DNA of 64,000 nt from Porphyromonadaceae bacterium (GCA_021372865.1 JAJFTO010000013.1:124001-188000); one strand, 5' to 3'. Positions 35,959 through 45,775 are shown, counted from the stretch's first letter. Program-made: numbers and translations. Notes: generated by a model from the sequence alone, not told the origin.

Positions 35959-37443
35959 ATGAGAAAACTACTTTTCACCATCGTACTCTTATTCCCATAC
36001 TTTGTTTTATTGCATAGCCAATCGACGCACTCTCTCACACTGGAAGAAAGTATTGAAATTGCCAAAAGCAAAAGCTTTACCATGTTGAACTTGGCTGAAA
36101 ATCTCAAAATAGCCGAATTCAATATGAAATCGGCAACCAGCAGGTTGAAGACACACATAGATATGACAATCTCCTCACCTCAATTTACAGAAACGATAGA
36201 AAGCTGGAAAGACACAACCGGCATCACATTTTATTATCCCATAAAAGAACTGGGCTATGCCAGTACACTCACCATCAATCAGCCGTTACCAACCGACGGA
36301 AATATTTTTATTCAAAACTCATTGTCAAGTGGTGAAAATCTTGAGAATAATTTCCGTTCTTCCCGTTTAAGATCACGCATTGGTTTTAATCAGCCACTTA
36401 GCTCTTTTTATGCATATAACAGCATAAGATCCTCACTGAAAAGGGCAGAACTGGACTATGAACGTTCCAGCAAACAGTTTAAAAGAGAAGAACTGAACCT
36501 TGTGTACCAGGTAAGCAGCTCCTATTACAACCTGCTATCGTTGCAAAAAAGCTCTGAGATTGCATTGCTCGACCTGGAAAGGCAGATGGAAGCATCTGAA
36601 ATTTCACAGAACAAATATGCCGCAGGACTCATACGCGAAGTGGATGCCTTACAGATGGAAGTGGATCTGGCTGAGGCACAAAACAACCACGACATTGCAC
36701 TGTTAAATGAAACCTCAGCAAAAAATTCATTTAAGGAACTTTTGGGGCTGAACCTGAATGACAGCATTGCATTAAACAGCGAGTTCAAATATGAAATTGT
36801 GCTAATAGACCCGGAGAAAGCAGTTGAGTTAGCGTTGAAAAACAGGCTGGAAGTAAGGGAGCAGGAGATACAGATTGAACTGCAAAAACTGAGTATAAAA
36901 CAGCAAAAGGCAGACGGAATGATACAGGGAAGAATCGATGCTTATTTTGAAAAAGCAGGGATAAATCAACAGTCTGGTGTGGGACTTCTCAATTCATTAA
37001 AAAACTCCTACAATAATCTGATCGACAGAAACGCCAATTATGGTGTGGGATTGACCGTTACTATTCCCATACTCGACTGGGGTGAGAACAGAGCACTGGT
37101 CAGGGCTTCCGAGTCGAGATTAAAGCAATATAGTTACAGAAAGGAAGAGGTAAAACGTGAAATAGAAACCGAAGTAAAAAACCTTATTGCAAGCATTAAC
37201 AGTAACTTGAAACGATTACAGGTATTGGAAAAAAATGTTTTGGTCGCTGAAAAAAGCTTCGAAATCACACTAAAACGTTTTTCAGATGGCGACATTGACA
37301 GTCAGAGTTTAGCGCTGGAGAGAAACCGCCTGAACAATGCCTATACATCTCACCTGAGGGCCTATATAAATTATCAGTTGTCTCTGGCCGATCTGACCAG
37401 AAAAACATTTTATGATTTTCGTACAAATCAGGAAATACAATAG
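35959..37443 (+). CDS. TolC-family outer membrane channel
   Basis: A 494-residue outer membrane efflux protein. The N-terminal signal (LLFTIVLLFPYFVLLHSQ) is followed by HSLTLEESIEIAKSKS, the usual start of the TolC fold. The two structural repeats are visible as long helical stretches (for example YQVSSSYYNLLSLQKSSEIA and the mirrored segment near EIETEVKNLIASINSNLKRL). The middle strand segment NYGVGLTVTIPILDWGENRA is characteristic. As the last gene of the export operon, it supplies the outer membrane exit for the pump. I see no clear terminator after it. Confidence 0.9.
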   Translation: MRKLLFTIVLLFPYFVLLHSQSTHSLTLEESIEIAKSKSFTMLNLAENLKIAEFNMKSATSRLKTHIDMTISSPQFTETIESWKDTTGITFYYPIKELGYASTLTINQPLPTDGNIFIQNSLSSGENLENNFRSSRLRSRIGFNQPLSSFYAYNSIRSSLKRAELDYERSSKQFKREELNLVYQVSSSYYNLLSLQKSSEIALLDLERQMEASEISQNKYAAGLIREVDALQMEVDLAEAQNNHDIALLNETSAKNSFKELLGLNLNDSIALNSEFKYEIVLIDPEKAVELALKNRLEVREQEIQIELQKLSIKQQKADGMIQGRIDAYFEKAGINQQSGVGLLNSLKNSYNNLIDRNANYGVGLTVTIPILDWGENRALVRASESRLKQYSYRKEEVKREIETEVKNLIASINSNLKRLQVLEKNVLVAEKSFEITLKRFSDGDIDSQSLALERNRLNNAYTSHLRAYINYQLSLADLTRKTFYDFRTNQEIQ

Positions 37444-37563
37444 GTCACACACGCAAAAAAATTCAGTTCGGAAAAGTTGAATTTCACAAACCATTCTGTT
37501 CAATTCAAAGTTGCTGTTTGACTCTGTCGACAGAAAAAATTTGTCGTTTCATTTGGAAAACAG

Positions 37564-37571
37564 TATTTTTG
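37564..37571 (+). promoter_or_regulatory. Promoter -7 box of the MerR-family gene
   Basis: TATTTTTG matches TAnnTTTG. A TTTG at 37540-37543 stands 20 bases upstream as a possible -33 box. The start codon at 37616 is 44 bases away. Confidence 0.6.
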
Positions 37572-37584
37572 AAAGATTTCTCTC

Positions 37585-37604
37585 GCTGATTGCTAACTGC
37601 TGAA
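37585..37604 (+). repeat. Short dispersed repeat before the MerR-family gene
   Basis: GCTGATTGCTAACTGCTGAA shares 17 of 20 bases with 18480-18499 before thrC and lies at the same distance from the start codon (11 bases between). The function is unknown. Confidence 0.5.
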
Positions 37605-37615
37605 AAAATAGAATT

Positions 37616-38011
37616 ATGGGTAAACGAAAAAAACCGATCCGATTTGATGAGAAGCGACTCTACTACTCTATTCAGGAGGTGGCCGATCATTTCGCGGTCA
37701 ACGTCTCCCTTTTGCGTTTCTGGGAGAAAGAGTTTGAGAATATCCACCCCAAAAAGACGGCAGGTGGCACCCGCCAGTATACGCGGGACGATATCCGGGA
37801 GGTGGAGATTGTATACCATCTCGTAAAAGAGAAGGGGATGACGCTCGAAGGCGCCCGCCAGACCCTGAAATCGAGCAAGGATGACGAGTCAAAACGGGCA
37901 GAGGCCGTGACAAGGCTCACAGAGATTAAAAAGGAACTGCTGCTGCTCGAGGAGGAGTTCGATCAGCTGCATACACAGCAGAAATACGCAAAACACACCA
38001 CCGAGGAATAG
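37616..38011 (+). CDS. MerR-family transcriptional regulator
   Basis: A 131-residue DNA-binding protein. The winged helix-turn-helix is at residues 15-85 (YYSIQEVADHFAVNVSLLRF, then GGTRQYTRDDIREVEIVYHL). The C-terminal part (about residues 85-131) is a short coiled coil for dimerisation (EIKKELLLLEEEFDQL). There is no effector-binding domain and no Cys cluster, so it does not look like a metal sensor. This small type is common in Bacteroidales, next to housekeeping genes. The namZ start codon follows its stop codon by 3 bases, so the two genes are cotranscribed and perhaps translationally coupled. Confidence 0.88.
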   Translation: MGKRKKPIRFDEKRLYYSIQEVADHFAVNVSLLRFWEKEFENIHPKKTAGGTRQYTRDDIREVEIVYHLVKEKGMTLEGARQTLKSSKDDESKRAEAVTRLTEIKKELLLLEEEFDQLHTQQKYAKHTTEE

Positions 38012-38014
38012 CGT

Positions 38015-39181
38015 ATGAAAAAATTTTATTTCCTGCTGTTTATTCTTCTTGCGGCGATGACCGGCGCACAGGGCGAAACATCGGTTCGAACAGGTGCCGA
38101 AGTGACCGGTGCCTATTTCCCCCTGCTGAAAGGAAAGAGAGTGGCAGTGATGACCAACCAAACAGGCATGGCAGGCGACGTGCACCTGGTGGATATGCTA
38201 ATCGGCAATCACTTCAATGTAGTGGGTATTTTCTCACCCGAACACGGGTTCCGCGGTACCGCCGATGCCGGGGAACATGTGGCCAGCTCGGTCGATGAGA
38301 AGACCGGCATCCCCATCTGGTCGCTCTACGGCAGTGGAAGCGGGAAACCGGCCCCCGACAAGATGAACGCGTTCGACATCCTGTTGTTCGATCTGCAGGA
38401 TGTGGGACTCCGCTTTTATACCTATTACGCCAGCATGGCCCGGCTGATGGATGCCTGCGCCGAGCACGACAAAAAAATGATCGTGCTGGACCGGCCCAAC
38501 CCCAACGGGATGGTTGTGGACGGGCCCATCCTCGACATGAAATACAAGTCGGGTGTGGGCTGGTTGCCCATCCCGGTGGTGCACGGCATGACACTGGGCG
38601 AGCTGGCGCTGATGATCAACGGAGAAGGATGGCTCCCCGGTGGCCGGGTATGCGACGTAACGGTCGTGCCCTGCGAGAATTATACCCACCAGACCCGCTA
38701 CGTGCTGCCAATTGCTCCCTCTCCCAACCTGCCCAACAACCACGCCATCTACCTTTACCCCTCCACCTGCCTCTTTGAGGGCACCGCAATGAGTCTGGGC
38801 AGAGGCACCTCCTTCCCGTTTGAGGTGTATGGACATCCCGATTACAAAGATTCCGCCTTCACCTTCACCCCCCGCAGTGTGCCGGGTGCCAAAAACCCGC
38901 CGTTACTCAACCAACCATGCTACGGCGTTGACCTGCGCACGCTGCCCGACGAACAGATTATTCAAAACGGTTTCGACCTCTCCTATGTGATTGATGCATA
39001 CCATAACCTGAACATGGGCGACAAATTCTTCACCTCATTTTTTGAGAAGCTGGTCGGTGTGGATTATATCCGCAAAGAGATCATTGCCGGAAAAACGGCA
39101 GAGCAGATCAAAGCCAAATGGTTTTGCGACGTGGTAAAGTTCAAGCAGCAACGCAAACCCTACCTGCTCTATCAGGAATAA
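38015..39181 (+). CDS. namZ: Exo-beta-N-acetylmuramidase NamZ-like (DUF1343, GH171), secreted
   Basis: A 388-residue exported protein of the DUF1343 family, whose Bacillus and Tannerella members release N-acetylmuramic acid from the non-reducing end of peptidoglycan fragments. The signal peptide is MKKFYFLLFILLAAMTGAQG. Typical blocks are VAVMTNQTGM, FSPEHGFRGTADAGE, FDLQDVGLRFYTYYASM, VLDRPNPNG, FEGTAMSLGRGTSFPFE and GDKFFTSFF. Length and blocks match the family. It is coupled to the MerR-family gene. The role would be cell-wall recycling or use of MurNAc from other bacteria, which is inference from the family. Confidence 0.9.
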   Translation: MKKFYFLLFILLAAMTGAQGETSVRTGAEVTGAYFPLLKGKRVAVMTNQTGMAGDVHLVDMLIGNHFNVVGIFSPEHGFRGTADAGEHVASSVDEKTGIPIWSLYGSGSGKPAPDKMNAFDILLFDLQDVGLRFYTYYASMARLMDACAEHDKKMIVLDRPNPNGMVVDGPILDMKYKSGVGWLPIPVVHGMTLGELALMINGEGWLPGGRVCDVTVVPCENYTHQTRYVLPIAPSPNLPNNHAIYLYPSTCLFEGTAMSLGRGTSFPFEVYGHPDYKDSAFTFTPRSVPGAKNPPLLNQPCYGVDLRTLPDEQIIQNGFDLSYVIDAYHNLNMGDKFFTSFFEKLVGVDYIRKEIIAGKTAEQIKAKWFCDVVKFKQQRKPYLLYQE

Positions 39182-39280
39182 TTCATTCATCCTTCTACTT
39201 CATTTCCAATCGCTTGCCCTGTTTTACATTGAAATAGGGTATAAACCTCTTTTCAGTGCATAATAGTCGGGGCCTTCCTT

Positions 39281-39324
39281 GGCACTCCGTCGGTACTCCC
39301 TCGGTACTTCCTCGGTACTCCTTC
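39281..39324. repeat. Four tandem 11-bp repeats
   Basis: Four consecutive units, GGCACTCCGTC, GGTACTCCCTC, GGTACTTCCTC and GGTACTCCTTC, differ at one or two positions each. They lie in the gap between namZ and valS and are not translated in any sizeable frame. Confidence 0.8.
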
Positions 39325-39356
39325 GTATATTCCTTATTATCTCCTTATAAAAACAT

Positions 39357-39378
39357 AAGGGAAATATAAGGGAAATAT
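39357..39378. repeat. Two tandem 11-bp repeats
   Basis: AAGGGAAATAT occurs twice head to tail, 32 bases after the four GGTACTCC repeats. The same unit length of 11 suggests a common repeat element of about 100 bases. Its function is unknown. The rest of the 374-base gap (39182-39555) holds only the valS promoter. Confidence 0.7.
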
Positions 39379-39474
39379 AACCCAATACCCTACAAGGTTG
39401 TGTGCTCCAGGTATGAATATCTCATTTCATACCGATTCCAAAAAGCTATTTTGTGTTTTGAACGGCATTTTTTG

Positions 39475-39482
39475 TATTTTTG
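39475..39482 (+). promoter_or_regulatory. Promoter -7 box of valS
   Basis: TATTTTTG matches TAnnTTTG and lies 73 bases before the valS ATG at 39556. It falls inside an upstream in-frame extension that begins at 39400, which supports the later start. Confidence 0.65.
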
Positions 39483-39555
39483 CACTTCATTTACAGAACA
39501 AAGAAGTAACAAGCTGATAATTGGATACCCGTTGTCACTTGAATTAAATTATCGT

Positions 39556-42183
39556 ATGGAAATTGCAAGCAAATACAACCCGGCAGAGGTAGAAAACAAA
39601 TGGTACCAGTACTGGATGGAGCAGAAGCTGTTCCACTCCGAACCCGATGAACGTGAACCGTATACCATTGTCATCCCGCCTCCCAATGTCACGGGTGTGC
39701 TGCATATGGGACACATGCTCAACAACACCATCCAGGATGTGCTGGTGCGGCGTGCCCGCATGCAGGGTAAAAATGCCTGCTGGGTGCCGGGTACCGACCA
39801 TGCCTCCATCGCCACCGAAGCCAAGGTGGTGAACAAGCTGGCTTCACAGGGTATTAAGAAAAGCGATCTCACACGCGAAGAGTTCCTGAAACATGCATGG
39901 GACTGGACACACGAGCACGGCGGCATCATTCTGCAGCAGCTGAAGAAGCTGGGTGCAGCATGCGACTGGGACAGAACGGCCTTCACCATGGACGAGGTCC
40001 GTTCGGAGAGTGTGTTGAAAGTATTTTGCGATCTGTATGAAAAAGGACTGATCTACCGGGGTGTGCGGATGGTCAACTGGGACCCGAAGGCACTTACGGC
40101 ACTGTCGGATGAGGAGGTGATTCACAAGGAGGTACACGGAAAGCTTTACTATCTCCGTTATAAGATTGAGGGCGATCCGGCAGGTGCCTATGCTGTGGTG
40201 GCTACCACGCGGCCCGAAACCATCATGGGCGACACGGCGATGTGCATCAACCCGAACGATCCGAAGAATGCCCATTTGAAAGGGAAAAAAGTAATCGTGC
40301 CCCTGGTCAACAGAGTGATCCCGGTAATCGAAGATGAGTATGTGGACATAGAATTCGGTACCGGCTGCCTGAAGGTGACCCCGGCACACGACGTGAACGA
40401 CTATATGCTGGGAGAGAAATATAACCTCCCCTCCATCGATATCTTTAATCCCGACGGCACGCTGAATGAACATGGGGCGATGTATGCCGGCATGGATCGT
40501 TTTGCCGTACGCACCCAGATTGAAAAGGATCTGGAGGCTGCCGGACTGATGGATAAAACGGAGCCCTACACCAACAAGGTAGGATTCTCGGAGCGGACCA
40601 ACGAAGCCATTGAACCGAAGCTCTCCATGCAATGGTTCCTGAAGATGGAAGAGCTGGCCACACCAGCTGCCGAGTCGGTGGAAAATGATACCATTCGCTT
40701 TTATCCGGAGAAATACAAAAACACCTACCGCCACTGGATGGAGAACATCAAGGACTGGTGCATCAGCCGCCAGCTCTGGTGGGGACATCAAATTCCGGCC
40801 TACTTCCTGCCGCAGGGAGGTTACGTGGTGGCGATGAGCAAAGAAGAGGCTTTTGAAAAGGCAAAGAAACAGGTGGATTACCCCCTCACAATCGACGACC
40901 TGAAGCAGGATGAGGATGTACTGGATACCTGGTTCTCCTCCTGGTTGTGGCCGATTTCGGTCTTCGATGGCATCAATCGACCCGATAACAACGACATCCG
41001 TTACTACTATCCCACCAGCGACCTGGTGACTGGTCCCGATATCATCTTCTTCTGGGTGGCCCGCATGATCATGTCGGGCTACGAGTACCGCAAAGAACCC
41101 TGTTTCCAGAATGTCTATTTTACAGGCATCGTCCGGGATAACCTGGGCAGGAAAATGTCGAAGCAGCTGGGTAACTCACCCGACCCCATCGACCTGATGG
41201 ATCAGTATGGTGCCGACGGCGTGCGCATGGGCATGCTGCTCTCTTCCGCAGCGGGGAACGACCTGCTTTTCGATGAAACGCTCTGCGAGCAGGGGCGCAA
41301 TTTCAACAACAAGATATGGAACGCTTTCCGCCTGATCAAGGGCTGGGAGACCGATGAGCACATTCCCCAGCCGGAATCGGCCAAAATAGCCGTAGCGTGG
41401 TTCCAAAGCAAGCTCTCCGAAACCATCACCGAGTTAAACGACCTCTTCTCCAAATACCGTCTCTCCGAGGCGCTGATGACGGTCTACAAGCTTTTCTGGG
41501 ACGAATTTTCGTCGTGGTACCTGGAGATCATCAAGCCGGCCTATCAACAACCCATCGACAGCAAAACCTACCAGGTCACACTGGGCTTTTTCGATGCATT
41601 GCTTCGTTTGCTTCACCCCTTTATGCCCTTCATTACCGAAGAGCTCTGGCAGGCAATGGAAGAACGGGAAACAGGCGACAGCATCATGACCACTCAACAG
41701 CCACAGGCCGAAGAGGCAGATACTGTGCTGCTGACCGATATGGAACGGGTAAAACAGGTCATTGCCGGGGTGCGCACCATCCGGTTGGAAAAGAACATTC
41801 CACAGAAAGAATCGCTTGAGCTACAGATTGTGGGTGGCGATGCAGACAAATACGACAGTGTGATCTCGAAAATGTGCAACCTCTCCTCCTTCACTCTTGT
41901 GTCGGAAAAACAGGCCGGATCCGCAGGATTTATGGTGGGCACCACTGAGTATACGGTTCCTTTGACCGGCATGATGGATGTGGAGGCGGAACTGCAGAAG
42001 CTGCAAGCCGAACTGACCTACACCGAGGGCTTCCTGCAGTCGGTACTGAAAAAACTATCCAACGAGCGGTTTGTGCAGAACGCGAAACCGGAGATTGTGG
42101 AAACGGAACGCAGGAAACAGGCCGATGCAGAAAGCAAAATAGCCTTGCTGAAGGAGAATATCGCCGCATTGTCGGGTAAGTAA
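39556..42183 (+). CDS. valS: Valyl-tRNA synthetase
   Basis: A class I synthetase charging tRNA-Val. The start at 39556 gives the typical [20 protein letters not shown]. An in-frame upstream start at 39400 adds 52 residues without homology and spans the promoter. The HIGH motif is LHMGHMLN and the KMSKS motif is [14 protein letters not shown], where Gln replaces the last Ser. The editing (CP1) domain has [18 protein letters not shown] and the anticodon-binding domain [15 protein letters not shown]-terminal coiled-coil arm (about residues 810-875) is present. The length is 875 residues. The gene is convergent with the helix-hairpin-helix gene. Confidence 0.97.
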   Translation: MEIASKYNPAEVENKWYQYWMEQKLFHSEPDEREPYTIVIPPPNVTGVLHMGHMLNNTIQDVLVRRARMQGKNACWVPGTDHASIATEAKVVNKLASQGIKKSDLTREEFLKHAWDWTHEHGGIILQQLKKLGAACDWDRTAFTMDEVRSESVLKVFCDLYEKGLIYRGVRMVNWDPKALTALSDEEVIHKEVHGKLYYLRYKIEGDPAGAYAVVATTRPETIMGDTAMCINPNDPKNAHLKGKKVIVPLVNRVIPVIEDEYVDIEFGTGCLKVTPAHDVNDYMLGEKYNLPSIDIFNPDGTLNEHGAMYAGMDRFAVRTQIEKDLEAAGLMDKTEPYTNKVGFSERTNEAIEPKLSMQWFLKMEELATPAAESVENDTIRFYPEKYKNTYRHWMENIKDWCISRQLWWGHQIPAYFLPQGGYVVAMSKEEAFEKAKKQVDYPLTIDDLKQDEDVLDTWFSSWLWPISVFDGINRPDNNDIRYYYPTSDLVTGPDIIFFWVARMIMSGYEYRKEPCFQNVYFTGIVRDNLGRKMSKQLGNSPDPIDLMDQYGADGVRMGMLLSSAAGNDLLFDETLCEQGRNFNNKIWNAFRLIKGWETDEHIPQPESAKIAVAWFQSKLSETITELNDLFSKYRLSEALMTVYKLFWDEFSSWYLEIIKPAYQQPIDSKTYQVTLGFFDALLRLLHPFMPFITEELWQAMEERETGDSIMTTQQPQAEEADTVLLTDMERVKQVIAGVRTIRLEKNIPQKESLELQIVGGDADKYDSVISKMCNLSSFTLVSEKQAGSAGFMVGTTEYTVPLTGMMDVEAELQKLQAELTYTEGFLQSVLKKLSNERFVQNAKPEIVETERRKQADAESKIALLKENIAALSGK

Positions 42184-42211
42184 CAGAGACAGACACCCTT
42201 TTAAGCAGATC

Positions 42212-42946
42212 CTAAAATTCGAGATAGGGCGCTAAACGATCTATATCTTCAGAGGTAAATTCATCGAGCATCGCCAGTTGGGAGAGGGAGATGATCTCCC
42301 CATTCCGTCTGCGCAAATTGACTATGACCTGCACTTGTTTGTAGTTCAGGTAGGGGTGACGCAGCAACTCTTTAAACTCCAGCTTATTGACATTCGTTTT
42401 CTTTACGGTAGAATCGTTTGTGAGGAAAGGAGCAATGCGGTTGTAACGCTCATTGTCCATGCCGTACACCTCCAGCAGCTGCTCCGGCCTGACGTAACCT
42501 CCCAGCAGCTCCCTGTACTTCACAATCCGGGATGCATAGCTGCTGCCAATGCCGGGGACCTTCTTCCACTGTGTGGTATCGGTCTCATTGAGTCGGATGG
42601 TCTCTCCGGCTGATAACTTTTCCGTACGGGGGAAAGGAACAAATCCCGATGCAGCAGCTTCTTTTTCAGAATCTTCCTTCTCTACGCGCCTTTCATTTTG
42701 GGGGATGCTTCCGGTTTTTTCTGTTTCATGAATCATTTTCCGGGAAGGAGGAACACGCTCAGTCAGTGTTTGCCGGAATGAATCGAACTCCTTGATCAAC
42801 GCCTCGTTTTGCACAATCACCATCTCCGATTTCTTGCCATAACGAAGCACCCCGTTCAGAATCATGGTGAGCAGGATAAGAATCAACAACGAAATCACCG
42901 CAAGCCTCGATCCCCGCTGATAATGCAAAAAATCCTTCCATTTCAT
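42212..42946 (-). CDS. Membrane-anchored helix-hairpin-helix protein (ComEA-like domains)
   Basis: A 244-residue protein. An N-terminal transmembrane helix (LAVISLLILILLTMILNGVL) is followed by a charged linker of about 65 residues and two ComEA-type helix-hairpin-helix units (KKVPGIGSSYASRIVKYRELLGG and NYKQVQVIVNLRRRNGEI). The start at 42946 (MKWKDFLHYQRGSR) matches family members in Bacteroidales. Upstream in-frame Met codons at 42961 and 43072 are rejected, because a -7-like box (TAACTTTA at 42974-42981, minus strand) lies just before. It may bind DNA at the membrane, for example in uptake, but many Bacteroidota carry it with no known role. Confidence 0.82.
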   Translation of the reverse strand: MKWKDFLHYQRGSRLAVISLLILILLTMILNGVLRYGKKSEMVIVQNEALIKEFDSFRQTLTERVPPSRKMIHETEKTGSIPQNERRVEKEDSEKEAAASGFVPFPRTEKLSAGETIRLNETDTTQWKKVPGIGSSYASRIVKYRELLGGYVRPEQLLEVYGMDNERYNRIAPFLTNDSTVKKTNVNKLEFKELLRHPYLNYKQVQVIVNLRRRNGEIISLSQLAMLDEFTSEDIDRLAPYLEF

Positions 42947-43080
42947 GGGGTCAACAGTCATTTTAAATTTCGCTAAAGTTACACATTTTCCCAAAAAGAA
43001 CCCGATCAAACGTACCCATTTAAAGATATATCCCCTACACCCGCATGTTGGATCGGTGACTGTAAAGCACATATAATTTT

Positions 43081-43088
43081 TACTTTTG
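43081..43088 (+). promoter_or_regulatory. Possible promoter -7 box of the phosphatase operon
   Basis: TACTTTTG fits TAnnTTTG, 96 bases before the start codon at 43185. A near-match (TTTACTTTG) is at 43112-43120. The choice between them is uncertain. Confidence 0.4.
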
Positions 43089-43184
43089 TTTCACTCGTCC
43101 AAGTAAATTCATTTACTTTGCTTACGTTTCAACAACGTTCCATAGCCTATTCCGTAGTTATTCACGTTCTAAAAAAGAATTCGC

Positions 43185-44384
43185 ATGAAAAAGAAACAAC
43201 ACATTCCACCCTATACAACGTTATACAGGCTCTCTTCCTGGATGTTTTTTAGCCTGATTATATTCACTTTTATGGGTGCATCTCCTTACCCGGACAGAAT
43301 TGTGCTTACCTGGGCCGGAGACCCTGCCCATTCACAGGCAGTCACGTGGCGCACCGACCGCTCTGTGACGCAAGCCATGGCACAGATAGGCATTGCGCAA
43401 GATAACGGGGATGAGATCAAGGCCGAAGAAAAGGTGGCCATCACAACGCCCCTGCACAGTGATTCGGATGGAGCAGTAAATTATCACAGCGTCAACTTTG
43501 AAGACCTCGCTCCCGCAACCACCTATGCATACCGTGTTGGCGACGGCAAACAATGGACCGAATGGTTTCATTTTAAAACTGCAGCCCTGGAGGCTGTTCC
43601 ATTTTCTTTTCTTTACTTCGGCGATGCACAGCGCGACATCAAAAAAAACTGGTCGCGTGTTTTTCGGCAGGCTTTTCGTCACGCTAGCGATGCAGCTTTC
43701 ACACTTCACGCGGGGGATCTGATTAACAGAGCCGAGAACGACGAACAATGGGGGGAATGGTTCAACGCCCCGGGATGGGTGAATGCTGTGATCCCGGTCA
43801 TAGCCACACCCGGGAACCATGAATATGTCAGCGAGCAGGATACACGGCGATTAAGCAGCTTCTGGCAACCCCAGTTCACTTTTCCCCAGAACGGTCCGGA
43901 AGGGGTGAAAGAGAGTTGTTATTATATTGATTACCAGGGAGCGCGCATCATCTCGCTCAACTCGAATGAAAAGCAGGAGGAGCAAAAACAATGGTTGGAG
44001 GAAGTGCTTTCGCACAATCCGCAACGATGGACCATCGTTACTTTTCACCACCCGATCTTTTCACCGGCTGTACACCGCGACAATAAGGAACTGCGTAACT
44101 TGTGGAAACCCATTTTCGAAAAGTACCACGTGGACCTCGTACTGACGGGACACGACCATACCTATGCCCGCACGCATGCTGAGGGAACAGCCTATGTGGT
44201 ATCCGTCAGCGGATCGAAATTTTATAAACTCAACAAGCAGCCATGGATGAACCGCTCTGGTGTGGAAACACAGCTATACCAGGTTGTCCGGATCGATGCC
44301 GACGTGTTGACATTTGAGACTTATACCGCTACAGGCATATTATTTGACAAGTTTGAACTGAAAAAGCAGGAGGATGGAAAGTAG
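43185..44384 (+). CDS. Purple acid phosphatase-like metallophosphoesterase, secreted
   Basis: A 399-residue exported enzyme. The N-terminal hydrophobic segment (FFSLIIFTFMGASPYP) is a signal. A fibronectin-III-like domain (about residues 40-130, ending in TTYAYRVGDGKQWTEWFHF) is followed by a metallophosphoesterase domain. Its metal ligands are in YFGDAQ (about residue 147), HAGDLINRAEN (176), TPGNHEY (210), FHHPIF (288) and TGHDHTYAR (322). This is the architecture of purple acid phosphatases. It should hydrolyse phosphate monoesters or diesters in the periplasm. The last 11 bases overlap the start of the next gene, so translation is coupled. Confidence 0.88.
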   Translation: MKKKQHIPPYTTLYRLSSWMFFSLIIFTFMGASPYPDRIVLTWAGDPAHSQAVTWRTDRSVTQAMAQIGIAQDNGDEIKAEEKVAITTPLHSDSDGAVNYHSVNFEDLAPATTYAYRVGDGKQWTEWFHFKTAALEAVPFSFLYFGDAQRDIKKNWSRVFRQAFRHASDAAFTLHAGDLINRAENDEQWGEWFNAPGWVNAVIPVIATPGNHEYVSEQDTRRLSSFWQPQFTFPQNGPEGVKESCYYIDYQGARIISLNSNEKQEEQKQWLEEVLSHNPQRWTIVTFHHPIFSPAVHRDNKELRNLWKPIFEKYHVDLVLTGHDHTYARTHAEGTAYVVSVSGSKFYKLNKQPWMNRSGVETQLYQVVRIDADVLTFETYTATGILFDKFELKKQEDGK

Positions 44385-45735
44385 AAGAAAATTCATTCAG
44401 AAGATCTCGGCTGGCATGGCAGCCATGGCTGTCGGCAGCAAGGGTGTTGATTTGAGCGCTCGTAGTTTTTCCGCTGTTCCGGGCGCAAACGATAAAATAC
44501 GGGTGGGAATAGTCGGGTTCTCCGACCGGTTCCGCAGTTCGCTTTTCCCCTGTTTCATGCACCATGCCCGGGAGATGAATTTTGAGCTGGTTGCGCTCTC
44601 GGATATTTGGAATCGCCGTCGCGACGAGGGAAAGGCGTACATCAAAGAGAAAACAGGATGGGATGTAGCCTTGTGTCGCAACAACGAAGAGTTGTATGCA
44701 CGCACCGACATTGATGCGGTGATCATCAGCACGGCAGACTTTCAGCATGCGTTGCACCTGGCTGAAGCCGCCCGGGCGGGCAAGGATGCCTATTGCGAGA
44801 AACCATTTGCAGAAACCATGGACGATGCCAATGCAGCATTGAAAGCGTGCAAGGAGGCCGGCATCGTGGTACAGATAGGATCACAACGGCGCAGCGGTCG
44901 CAATTATCAGGCTGCGCACGATTATATCCGTTCGGGAAAATTTGGGGACATCGTGATGGCCGAGATGCGCTGGAACGTGAATCAACCTGGCCGCTGGCGC
45001 CGCCCTCAATTATGTGCCCAGATCAGGGAGAGCGATGTGGACTGGGGTCGCTTTCTGATGAACCGCCCCAAGGTGGCATGGGATCCCCGAAAGTACCTTG
45101 AGTATCGTCTTTTTTGGCCCTATTCGTCTGGAATACCAGGGCAATGGATGTGTCACCAGATTGACACGGTACATTGGTTTACCGGATTTCCTTACCCCCG
45201 CAGTGTGGTATCGAACGGGGGCATTTACCAATGGAAAGATGGCCGCACCAACGCCGATACGCTGACTTCCGTTTTTGAATACGGACCACTCGATGACGAT
45301 AGCAAGGGGTTTCAGGTGACCTACTCGTCCCGTTTCAGCAATTCGGCCGGCGGAATCAAGGAGCTTTATTATGCGAATGGCGGGATGTTAAACCTCGATA
45401 CCAACGAAATTACACCGGAGGGAGGGCTGCGGGAACAGGAGGCTAAAGCCATGGGACTGCAGGCCAATCAACTGGAAAGCTTTACTTTACCCAAGATCTC
45501 TGCGGATGCAGGAGCCAATACGGGAGGCGATCCGCTCACCTCAGCCCATATGCGGAACTGGATGGAGTGTGTGCGGACAAGAAATATCGCAACCAATTGT
45601 CCGGTGGAGGCGGGTCACAGCCACACCATTGCCTGTGCCATGGCAAATGCCGCTTATCGAACGGGAATGCAGGCCACATATGATCCGGCCACGCAACAGA
45701 TCATGACCGGAGGGAGGATATTCAAATATGAATAA
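44374..45735 (+). CDS. Gfo/Idh/MocA-family oxidoreductase with Tat signal
   Basis: A 453-residue NAD(P)-dependent oxidoreductase. The N-terminus ESRRKFIQKISAGMAAMAVG is a twin-arginine signal, so it is exported folded with its cofactor. The nucleotide-binding domain starts at RVGIVGFSDRF and includes the family motif YCEKPFAE (about residue 150). The C-terminal domain has RSGRNYQAAHDYIRSGKFGD and WPYSSGIPGQWMCHQIDTVHWFTG, with a His pair near the expected active site. Related exported proteins include GH109-type glycosidases that use bound NAD, so glycosidase or sugar dehydrogenase activity are both possible. The start overlaps the phosphatase gene. Confidence 0.88.
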   Translation: MESRRKFIQKISAGMAAMAVGSKGVDLSARSFSAVPGANDKIRVGIVGFSDRFRSSLFPCFMHHAREMNFELVALSDIWNRRRDEGKAYIKEKTGWDVALCRNNEELYARTDIDAVIISTADFQHALHLAEAARAGKDAYCEKPFAETMDDANAALKACKEAGIVVQIGSQRRSGRNYQAAHDYIRSGKFGDIVMAEMRWNVNQPGRWRRPQLCAQIRESDVDWGRFLMNRPKVAWDPRKYLEYRLFWPYSSGIPGQWMCHQIDTVHWFTGFPYPRSVVSNGGIYQWKDGRTNADTLTSVFEYGPLDDDSKGFQVTYSSRFSNSAGGIKELYYANGGMLNLDTNEITPEGGLREQEAKAMGLQANQLESFTLPKISADAGANTGGDPLTSAHMRNWMECVRTRNIATNCPVEAGHSHTIACAMANAAYRTGMQATYDPATQQIMTGGRIFKYE

Positions 45736-45775
45736 ACCAAAGTGATAAAGGTGTTTTACCCAAAAAAGCAATGAG

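Noticed and set aside
39400..39555. Upstream extension of valS
   Set aside because: The extension spans the predicted promoter and shows no homology. The family N-terminus starts at 39556.
42947..43072. Upstream extension of the helix-hairpin-helix gene
   Set aside because: The added 42 residues are Cys- and basic-rich without homology, and a promoter-like box lies within.
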